Below, in pieces: positions 1 through 7,120 of a stretch of DNA of 64,000 bases. Position 1 is the stretch's first letter, and each line of letters opens with the position of its first letter. A program made the translations under genes and the position numbers. Origin of the DNA: Bacteroidales bacterium (GTDB taxonomy: Bacteria > Bacteroidota > Bacteroidia > Bacteroidales > UBA932); the NCBI GenBank assembly GCA_024401695.1, contig JAKSKN010000001.1, forward strand, positions 124,001 to 188,000, in the 5' to 3' direction. A model generated the notes under the pieces. It was not told the DNA's origin, did not search any database, and saw only the letters and a list, made by a program, of their open reading frames with translations.

Positions 1-1067
1 ATTGCGTTGCAATGCTCGACGTGCTGGCCGGCGAGGAAATTGAGGCCGTCGAGATTCTGCTCGTCGGAGCCGATGACCATCTCGCGGTTGGCCTTCTCGA
101 TATTGATCACGGTCTCGAACATACAGCGGCTGCCTTCCTGGATGAACTGGCCCATCGAATGGAGGTCTGCTGTATTGGTGACGCTGGCAGGATAGATACC
201 CTTGCCTTCCTTGCCCTCGGACTCGCCGTAGAGCTGCTTCCACCACTCGGCGAAATATGTGAACTTAGGATTGTATGTGACGAGGATCTCGACAGCCTTG
301 CCGAGCTCGGTGTGCAGGAGGTTGCGCATTGCGGCATACTTCACTGCGGCGTTGTCCTCGCCCTTCCTGAGGAGTTCCTCACGCTCTGCGGCGGCACCCT
401 TGAGCATCGCGCGCACGTCGAAACCTGCGAGGACTATAGGAAGGAGACCGACCGGAGTAAGGACGGAATAGCGGCCTCCCACGTTGTCAGGGACCACGAA
501 AGTCTTGTAGCTTTCCTGGGTGGAGAGTGTCTTGAGCGCTCCCTTCACTGCGTCGGTGATGGCGACGATGCGCCCGGATGCCTCCTTCTTGCCATAGGTC
601 TTTTCGATATATTCCTTGACGATACGGAAAGCGACTGCAGGCTCGGTGGTGGTGCCGGATTTGGAGATGACCACACAGGCTACGTTGCGGAGCTTTGCGA
701 GGTCAAGAAGTTCGGCGAGATATTCCTCGGAAAGGTTGTTCCCGGCGAAGACCACTTTGGTCTGAGGTTCGATGAAACTGTGGCTCAGGGCTTCTATCGC
801 GCATTTCGCGCCAAGATATGAGCCGCCGATGCCGATGGCGATGACAAGGTTCACGCCCTTGCTGCGCCAATCGTCACGGATCGCCTCGAATTCGCAGATG
901 AGACTCTCATCGATATCGACCGGAAGAGTCTTCCAGCCCAGAAAGTCATTGCCCGCACCTTTTTCACCCTGAAGGGTGTCATAGGCCTTGAGGGCTTTTT
1001 CAACATACTCCTTATACTGCGCGCCCTTTACGAAGCTGTCGCATCCATTGACATTAACCTTTACCAT
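1..1067 (-). CDS. pgi: Glucose-6-phosphate isomerase (C-terminus outside window)
   Basis: The minus frame is open from an ATG at 1065-1067 to the window edge, giving about 355 residues; the C-terminal part is cut off. It interconverts glucose-6-phosphate and fructose-6-phosphate in glycolysis/gluconeogenesis in the cytoplasm. Visible PGI features are the sugar-phosphate-binding stretches AIGIGGSYLGA and VISKSGTTTEPA, and the PGI signature region DNVGGRYSVLTPVGLLP. The length fits the short (about 445-residue) bacterial PGI type. The 46 bp upstream separate it from the stop of the M28-like gene on the same strand. I judge the identity secure; only the last part is missing. Confidence 0.95.
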   Translation of the reverse strand, partial: MVKVNVNGCDSFVKGAQYKEYVEKALKAYDTLQGEKGAGNDFLGWKTLPVDIDESLICEFEAIRDDWRSKGVNLVIAIGIGGSYLGAKCAIEALSHSFIEPQTKVVFAGNNLSEEYLAELLDLAKLRNVACVVISKSGTTTEPAVAFRIVKEYIEKTYGKKEASGRIVAITDAVKGALKTLSTQESYKTFVVPDNVGGRYSVLTPVGLLPIVLAGFDVRAMLKGAAAEREELLRKGEDNAAVKYAAMRNLLHTELGKAVEILVTYNPKFTYFAEWWKQLYGESEGKEGKGIYPASVTNTADLHSMGQFIQEGSRCMFETVINIEKANREMVIGSDEQNLDGLNFLAGQHVEHCNA

Positions 1068-1113
1068 ATATTCGAATAGTTTGAATCATACAAATATAAT
1101 AATTTCCGCGCAC

Positions 1114-2016
1114 TTACCGAAGCATTGGCTGCAGCCATCCCGCAATCACCCGCAATCTCTTGACCATCAGGTCATAATCCAGGGTGGACGGGAGGTCTGA
1201 AGGCTTGTTGGTATTCATCGTCACCCCGGAAGTGAACATCACGCAGGGGATCCCACTCTCAAGAAACCATTTCTGGTCTGAGGTGCGCAGATAGAACAGG
1301 TCCGTGAACCCCTTGTTGCCATAATAGTCATAGCTCAGGTGCAGGCCGACCGTCCTGTTGGCCCACTCAAGGGCTTCGGCATAACGCTTCCCGCCAAGCG
1401 CCAGCATATAGGCGCGCCTCTGCCTGACGACGGGCTCCGAATCAGACCCGATGGTGTCCAGATTGACCATAAGCGCGATTTTGTATCCGCAGTGCGCAGC
1501 AAAATGGCGAGAACCCGCCAGGTCGTTGCCGTGCCCGTCGAAAGCGACGAAGATCAGCCCCGTCTGTCCGTCGGGGAAGCCGCCTCCTGCGAAATGTCTC
1601 GCCAGCGCGAGCATACCGGACACTCCGGAAGCGTTGGTGTCGGCACCCGGATAGCGCACACCGTCAATGACGCCGAGACCGTCGAAGTATGCGCCGACGA
1701 CTATGTATTGGCTGAACTTGCCGGGGGTGCGTGCAACGACGTTGCGTCCAAGGCGCCCGCCGGAGCTGAATGTCTGGAAATCAACGGAATAGCCTGCCGC
1801 CTCAAACTGTCTGAAAATATAGAAGGCTGCGCCGGTGGCACCGCCGGTGCCGTACTCCCTGCCGAAGCAGGCGGAATCGGCGAGGAATGCGACCTCGCCC
1901 GAGAGTTCTTCCGCAAGGAGCGCCGAAGCCGTCTTGTTGAGGTCGCCGCCCCTCGCTCCCGCACAAAATGCGAAGGCCAGGGCAAAATATGTAAATATTT
2001 TGAGCGGAAATTTCAA
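1114..2016 (-). CDS. Secreted M28-family peptidase-like protein, probably catalytically dead
   Basis: A 300-residue protein with an N-terminal signal peptide (residues 1-23, ending near GARGG). The M28 aminopeptidase fold is recognisable: VVGAYFDGLG, GADTNASGV, FVAFDGHGNDLAGS and NLDTIGSD appear in the order of the classical zinc-ligand motifs. However the first His is Tyr (AYFD instead of AHYD), the Glu-Glu pair is replaced (GHGND), and the last His is absent (TNKPSD instead of a His before the PSD). Only the Asp ligands remain. I infer a non-catalytic or substrate-binding role in the periplasm or outside the cell. A possible -7 box (TAATTTTG on this strand) lies at 2045-2052. Confidence 0.75.
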   Translation of the reverse strand: MKFPLKIFTYFALAFAFCAGARGGDLNKTASALLAEELSGEVAFLADSACFGREYGTGGATGAAFYIFRQFEAAGYSVDFQTFSSGGRLGRNVVARTPGKFSQYIVVGAYFDGLGVIDGVRYPGADTNASGVSGMLALARHFAGGGFPDGQTGLIFVAFDGHGNDLAGSRHFAAHCGYKIALMVNLDTIGSDSEPVVRQRRAYMLALGGKRYAEALEWANRTVGLHLSYDYYGNKGFTDLFYLRTSDQKWFLESGIPCVMFTSGVTMNTNKPSDLPSTLDYDLMVKRLRVIAGWLQPMLR

Positions 2017-2036
2017 TTTTCGGCTTGATAATTGAT

Positions 2037-2052
2037 TATCTTTGCAAAATTA
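2037..2052. promoter_or_regulatory. Abutting head-to-head -7 boxes
   Basis: TATCTTTG at 2037-2044 (plus) is followed immediately by CAAAATTA at 2045-2052, which is TAATTTTG on the minus strand. Both match the Bacteroidota TAnnTTTG consensus. The plus box would start transcription at about the TPR gene start codon, the minus box about 20 nt before the M28-like gene. No clear -33 TTG was found for either. Confidence 0.55.
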
Positions 2053-4038
2053 GTGAAAAAGTTTCTCCTTACAATAGTCATTTCGGCCCTCTGCGCCGCC
2101 TCCTCCCTTGCCCAGTACGACAAGGACATATTCATGTGGCGCGGCCGCCAGGCACTCTCCGACGGCAAGTATGCAGCCGCCATCGAGAACTTCAACGTCC
2201 TCAGCAGGCTCGACACCACCGACTACTGGAGCTTCTTCTTCCGCGGCATAGCCAAATACAACCTCGGGGACATACGCGGCGCCAACCAGGACTTCAACCG
2301 TTCCGTCCGCATCAACCCGGTCTTCACCAACGGATACCACTACAGGGCCATCACCGAAAGCCGTTCCGGCGACTATGAGGCCGCCCTGAACGACCTCCAG
2401 CGCGCCATCGACCTCCGTCCCGGCAACATCGGAGTATATTTCTCCCGCGGCGTCACCTACTTCCTGGCACAGAAATTCCCGGAAGCCGTGGCCGACTTCG
2501 ACCGCTACATCCGCCAGGAGCCTAAGGACCCGGGCGCTTTCCTCAACCGCGGCGCCTGCCACCTCTTCCTGGCCGACACGACCAAGGCCCTTGAAGACTA
2601 CAACAGGGCCATACGCCTCAACCGCTTCGACCCTGAAGGATTCATCCGCCGTGCCCGCGTCTATGCCGACCAGGGCAAGTTCGACCTCGCCATCAGCGAC
2701 CTCGACCACGCCATCGACCTGGACCCGTCAAGCACCTTCGCATATTTCAACCGCGCGCTTATGTACTACGAGCTGAAGGACTTCAACGCTGCGATGCGGG
2801 ACCTTGACACCGTGCTCGAGCAGGAGCCGGGCAATGCGCTCACCCTCTACAACCGAAGCCTGATCTATCTGCAGGTAGGCAACCTCGAGAATGCCCTCCA
2901 GGACATCGACCGCGTCATCAACATCAATCCGGGCAATGTCCTCGCATACTTCAACCGTGCCGCCATCTTCACCGAGATGGGCCGGTGGAAAGAAGCCGTC
3001 AGGGACTACACCAAGGCCATCGAGCTATACCCCGACTTCGCCAAGGCATACCTCAACCGCGCCTATGTCGAGAATATGATGGGCAGGATGCGCGAATCCA
3101 GGCAGGACTACGACACCGCACAGAAGAAGGTGCGCGAGTACCGCGAGAAAGCCGGCTCCGACGCCGCGGCATTCGCCGACACCACACGCAAATACAACTC
3201 GCTCATATCGCTTGACGCCGATTTCGCCAAGAAGGACTTCGACAACGAACTCCTGCAGCACCGCGACATCGACATCCGCCTGCGGCCTCTCTACAAGTTC
3301 AGCCTCACCGAGCAGCGCGAAGAGCGCAGCGTAGCCCTCTCACGCCGCTATGAGAACGCCCTGCTCGACCAGTTCATCGACGCAGCGCCCGTTCCGGTGA
3401 CCATAAGCAACGAAGAGCATAACGGCTCCGAGGACTACATCTTCACCGACACGGCCGAAGACTGTTTCGTGAAAGGCCTCCAGGAACTGCAGAAGAAGCA
3501 GTTCAACGTGGCGCTGTCGTGGTTCGATATGGCCATACAGCGCGCGGCAACCGAAGAGCAGGCCAGCAAATACGCCAAATACTACCGCGCATTCTACCTG
3601 CTGAACCGGGGCGTGCTCAAGGCCGAGATGATAGAATTCATCGCATCCCTCGAAGGCAGCGTCCAGACCCTGTCGATGGATGACCAGGGCTCCACAAGAG
3701 CCCGCGTCGGCGACAATATGAGCCGCACCTATGACTACTCCGATGCCATCTCCGACATACAGGAGGCAATCTCCATTCTGCCGGACATCCCATACCTGTA
3801 CTTCAACCTAGGCAACCTGCACTGCCTCTCTTCCGAACTGGTAAGTTCCATCGGGGACTACACCGAGGCCATCAGGCTGCATCCGCAGATGGGCGACGCC
3901 TATTTCAACCGCGGACTGGTGCTCATCTATCTGAAAGACAAGGAAAAAGGCTGCATAGACCTGTCCCGCGCCGGAGAACTTGGCGTTGCCGACGCCTACA
4001 GCGTGATTTCCAAATATTGCGAGGAGGAGCAGAACTGA
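2053..4038 (+). CDS. Secreted tetratricopeptide-repeat protein
   Basis: I place the start at the GTG at 2053, because it yields a typical signal peptide (MKKFLLTIVISALCAASSLAQ) and lies 8 nt after a -7 box; the upstream TTG at 2032 would overlap the promoter. The roughly 660 residues are built almost entirely of TPR units with the recurring pattern of Ala/Tyr/Asn-rich helix pairs (for example repeated AYFNRAxxxxxxG and DLDxAIxLDP). A less repetitive insert around residues 370-460 separates two TPR blocks. Such proteins act as periplasmic protein-protein scaffolds; the partner cannot be read from sequence. The stop overlaps the next gene's ATG by one base, so the pair is probably translationally coupled. 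Confidence 0.85.
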   Translation: MKKFLLTIVISALCAASSLAQYDKDIFMWRGRQALSDGKYAAAIENFNVLSRLDTTDYWSFFFRGIAKYNLGDIRGANQDFNRSVRINPVFTNGYHYRAITESRSGDYEAALNDLQRAIDLRPGNIGVYFSRGVTYFLAQKFPEAVADFDRYIRQEPKDPGAFLNRGACHLFLADTTKALEDYNRAIRLNRFDPEGFIRRARVYADQGKFDLAISDLDHAIDLDPSSTFAYFNRALMYYELKDFNAAMRDLDTVLEQEPGNALTLYNRSLIYLQVGNLENALQDIDRVININPGNVLAYFNRAAIFTEMGRWKEAVRDYTKAIELYPDFAKAYLNRAYVENMMGRMRESRQDYDTAQKKVREYREKAGSDAAAFADTTRKYNSLISLDADFAKKDFDNELLQHRDIDIRLRPLYKFSLTEQREERSVALSRRYENALLDQFIDAAPVPVTISNEEHNGSEDYIFTDTAEDCFVKGLQELQKKQFNVALSWFDMAIQRAATEEQASKYAKYYRAFYLLNRGVLKAEMIEFIASLEGSVQTLSMDDQGSTRARVGDNMSRTYDYSDAISDIQEAISILPDIPYLYFNLGNLHCLSSELVSSIGDYTEAIRLHPQMGDAYFNRGLVLIYLKDKEKGCIDLSRAGELGVADAYSVISKYCEEEQN

Positions 4039-4838
4039 TGCAGGTAAAATTCAAATCATTGTCCTCCGGCAGCTGCGGCAACTGCTATTTCATCGGCATC
4101 TTCAACGACGAGGGTGCCTGCGAGGCCGGTGTCCTGATAGACGCAGGAGTCAGCCCGCGCCGTCTCAAGAAGGAGCTCTCCGCAGACGGTCTGGGCTACG
4201 ACGACTTCCAGGCCATACTGGTCACCCACGACCATCTCGACCACATCCGCTCCCTCGGTTCGTACTGCAAGCATCTGCAGAAGCCCGTATGCACCACTCC
4301 GGCCATCCTGAAGGCCCTTTCCGGTCACTTCATGACAGGCGCACACCTTTCGGGGGTCAGGCGGCCGCTCGAAGATGGATGGAACGAAATCGTGCCGGGA
4401 CGCATACGCGTGCAGTACTTCGAGGTACCGCACGATGCGACCCAGACCGTTGGCTATGCCATCCTCCTCGACGGCTACAGATTCGTGATAATGACTGACC
4501 TGGGACGAATGACGCCGCAGGCGATGGCATTTGCGAAGCAGGCCGACACGGTGGTCATCGAGTCCAACTACGACCTCTATATGCTGCGTCACGGGCCATA
4601 CCCGAAGGAGCTCCAGGACCGCATATGCCAGGGGCACGGCCACCTTTCTAACATCGAGTGCGCCAAAGCGGTCAGCGAATTCGCGCACGAGGGGCTCAGG
4701 AACGTCTTCCTGTGCCACCTGAGCGAGCACAACAACGAGCCGCAGCTCGCCCACGACACGTCCCGCCCCGTGCTGGATGCGTCAATACGCCTGGCCCCGC
4801 TGCCGCGCCAGACCGCATCGGCTCTGTTTACCCTATAA
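4038..4838 (+). CDS. MBL-fold hydrolase, YycJ/WalJ-like
   Basis: A metallo-beta-lactamase fold protein of 266 residues. The N-terminus SLSSGSCGNCYFIG and the metal motif THDHLDHI are characteristic of the YycJ/VicX/WalJ branch, whose members are reported to be 5'-3' exonuclease-like; further ligands appear as PHDATQT, MTDLG and the C-terminal CHLSEHNN. The ATG at 4038 is preferred over an upstream ATG at 4017 because GGAGGAG precedes it, it overlaps the TPR stop (TGATG), and homologues begin with this short beta strand. It is cytoplasmic, with no signal peptide. The exact substrate is not known from sequence. Confidence 0.85.
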   Translation: MQVKFKSLSSGSCGNCYFIGIFNDEGACEAGVLIDAGVSPRRLKKELSADGLGYDDFQAILVTHDHLDHIRSLGSYCKHLQKPVCTTPAILKALSGHFMTGAHLSGVRRPLEDGWNEIVPGRIRVQYFEVPHDATQTVGYAILLDGYRFVIMTDLGRMTPQAMAFAKQADTVVIESNYDLYMLRHGPYPKELQDRICQGHGHLSNIECAKAVSEFAHEGLRNVFLCHLSEHNNEPQLAHDTSRPVLDASIRLAPLPRQTASALFTL

Positions 4839-4843
4839 TTTGG

Positions 4844-4851
4844 TATATTTG
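4844..4851 (+). promoter_or_regulatory. -7 box for the ABC exporter (leaderless)
   Basis: TATATTTG matches the TAnnTTTG consensus and lies only 5 nt before the ATG at 4857, so the transcript should begin within a few bases of the start codon. Confidence 0.6.
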
Positions 4852-4856
4852 TACTT

Positions 4857-6695
4857 ATGAAAGAATTCTGGAAAGTAATAAAAAGATACGTTGCACCATA
4901 CAAGGGCTATCTGGGAGGGTCCATCCTGATGAACATCCTCTCGGCGCTCCTCAACATATTCTCGTTCTCGATGCTGGCCCCTATCCTGAAGATACTCTTC
5001 GAGTCGGGCTCCACCGAATACAAGCTCATCCCGTGGAGTGAAGTCAGCGTGTTCGACTTCAACAGCGTCCTCAACAACATCTACTACTATATGACGGAGT
5101 GGATAACCCAGTACGGGGCAAGCAGGATACTGTTCATCCTCTGTGCATTCTTCTGCGTCGTGACACTCTTCAAGTCGGCCTGCTGCTTCGGCGCCGAGGC
5201 GATGATGATACCTATCCGCACCGGAGTGGTCAAGACAATGCGTATGCAGATCTACCAGAAAGTCATCTCGCTCCCGCTCGGATTCTTCAGCCAGGAGCGC
5301 AAGGGTGACATAATGGCCCGCATAAGCGGAGACGTGCAGGAAGTCGAGTTCTCCATCACCAGCACGCTCGATATGCTCCTCAAGAATCCTATCCTCATCA
5401 TCTTCTATTTCGGATGGCTTCTTGTGATGAGCTGGCAGATGACACTCTTCGTGATTGTGTTCGCGCCACTGTTCCTCCTCATTATGAGCGCCATCGGACG
5501 CCGCCTCAAGGCCGATTCGGCCGAGGCCCAGCAGTTCTGGAGCGATACGATGAGCCAGGTGGAGGAGACCCTCGGAGGGCTCCGCATCATCAAGGCATTC
5601 CGCGCCGAGAAGAAGATGTCCGGCCGTTTTGAGAAGACGACCGAGAATATGCGCAGGAAGAACACGCAGGTCGGTGTGCGCCAGGCAAGCGCCCATCCGG
5701 TCAGCGAGCTGCTCGGCACCATTATGATCGCCGTCGTGCTCTGGTTCGGCGGCCGCCTCATCCTGGGCGATTCCGCAGTCCTCGACGCACCGGCATTCAT
5801 CGCATACCTCGCAATCCTCTACAGCGTGATCCAGCCTATCAAGGACCTTTCCAAGGCGGCCTACGGCATCCCGAAGGGACTTGCGTCAATGGAGCGCATC
5901 GACGTCATCCTGAACGCCGAGAACAATGTCAGGGAGTCCGAGAATCCTCAGCGCCTCGACGGTTTCAACGACAGGATCAGCTTCGAGCACGTCAGCTTCC
6001 GCTACGGGGACGGTTCACGCGACGTGGTGAAAGACATCACGATAGACATCCCGAAGGGCAGGACCATTGCAATAGTCGGGGCCTCCGGCGCAGGCAAATC
6101 GACGCTCGTCGACCTCATCCCGAGGTTCTATGACCCGACCGCCGGCCGCATCACCATCGACGGAGTCGACATCAAGGATGCCAGGGTGCACGACCTTCGG
6201 GCACTTATGGGCAATGTGAACCAGGACCCTATCCTGTTCAACGACACACTCTTCAACAACATAGCCTTCGGCGTGGAGAACGCCACCCGCGAGGAGGTCA
6301 TCGCCGCGGCCAGGATAGCCAATGCGCACGACTTCATAATGGAGAAGGAGGAAGGCTACGACACCAGCATCGGCGACCGCGGCGTGAAGCTGTCCGGCGG
6401 ACAGCGCCAGCGCATCAGCATAGCCCGCGCCATTCTCAAGAACCCTCCTATCCTCATACTCGACGAGGCCACCGCCTCCCTCGATACAGAGTCCGAGCGC
6501 ATAGTCCAGGATGCCCTCGACCACCTTATGTCGTCCCGCACCACCATCGCTATTGCACACCGCCTGTCCACCATCAAGAACGCCGACGAGATACTCGTGA
6601 TGAACGAGGGCGAGATCGTGGAGAGGGGCCGCCACGATGAACTGATCGAGAAGAACGGCTATTACAAGAAACTCTACGATATGCAGGCCCTATGA
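4857..6695 (+). CDS. MsbA-type lipid ABC exporter (TMD-NBD fusion)
   Basis: A half-transporter of 612 residues with an N-terminal six-helix membrane domain (about 1-340) and a C-terminal ATPase domain. Nucleotide-binding motifs are complete: Walker A GASGAGKST near residue 407, signature LSGGQRQR near 511, Walker B LILDEA near 532, and the switch histidine in AHRLST near 565. Homodimers of this class flip lipid A core or other lipids across the inner membrane, or export drugs or peptides. Position and size favour the MsbA-like group but substrate is inference. It begins a tight cluster with vanZ and the amidase gene (overlapping stops and starts). Confidence 0.85.
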   Translation: MKEFWKVIKRYVAPYKGYLGGSILMNILSALLNIFSFSMLAPILKILFESGSTEYKLIPWSEVSVFDFNSVLNNIYYYMTEWITQYGASRILFILCAFFCVVTLFKSACCFGAEAMMIPIRTGVVKTMRMQIYQKVISLPLGFFSQERKGDIMARISGDVQEVEFSITSTLDMLLKNPILIIFYFGWLLVMSWQMTLFVIVFAPLFLLIMSAIGRRLKADSAEAQQFWSDTMSQVEETLGGLRIIKAFRAEKKMSGRFEKTTENMRRKNTQVGVRQASAHPVSELLGTIMIAVVLWFGGRLILGDSAVLDAPAFIAYLAILYSVIQPIKDLSKAAYGIPKGLASMERIDVILNAENNVRESENPQRLDGFNDRISFEHVSFRYGDGSRDVVKDITIDIPKGRTIAIVGASGAGKSTLVDLIPRFYDPTAGRITIDGVDIKDARVHDLRALMGNVNQDPILFNDTLFNNIAFGVENATREEVIAAARIANAHDFIMEKEEGYDTSIGDRGVKLSGGQRQRISIARAILKNPPILILDEATASLDTESERIVQDALDHLMSSRTTIAIAHRLSTIKNADEILVMNEGEIVERGRHDELIEKNGYYKKLYDMQAL

Positions 6696-7120
6696 TGAGA
6701 AAGAAGCAGGAGACTTCAAGCAGGGCGCTCATATTGCGCATCCTGATGATTCTGTACATACTCGCAGTAGGATTCCTGTGCTTCAACAACTTCAAGGACC
6801 TTCCCGAGGCGCCGAAATATCTGTTCGGCATCCCGGCCGACAAGATCGCGCATTTCTGTATGTTCTTCCCGTTCCCGCTGCTCGGTTTCTTCTCCTTCGA
6901 CCATCAGCGCTGGAGCAAGATGGAAACCGTAGGCAACGTGATTTCGCTCATCGCCTGGGGATGCATCTTCGCCGGGCTGACCGAAATCGTCCAGGGGATG
7001 CTGCCGTACCGATCACAGGACATAAAGGATTTCAGGGCCGATGTTCTTGCCATCGCAATTTCTTCACTATTTGTATTGCTGATCGATCTCTATCTGGTCA
7101 AACACCCACGCCGCAGATGA
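6692..7120 (+). CDS. VanZ-like membrane protein
   Basis: A small integral membrane protein (about 142 residues) with four predicted hydrophobic segments. The pattern ADKIAHFCMFFPFPLL, LTEIVQ and the DIKDFRADVLA near the third and fourth helices are typical of the VanZ family. The gene overlaps the ABC exporter stop (ATGATGA; either of two adjacent ATGs may be used). Family function is poorly understood; some members affect glycopeptide sensitivity. Co-transcription with an envelope exporter and a peptidoglycan amidase suggests a role at the envelope. Confidence 0.8.
   Translation: MMRKKQETSSRALILRILMILYILAVGFLCFNNFKDLPEAPKYLFGIPADKIAHFCMFFPFPLLGFFSFDHQRWSKMETVGNVISLIAWGCIFAGLTEIVQGMLPYRSQDIKDFRADVLAIAISSLFVLLIDLYLVKHPRRR

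Noticed and set aside
12-821. Long plus-strand frame at the window start
   Set aside because: Exact complement of pgi, whose motifs are clear on the minus strand.
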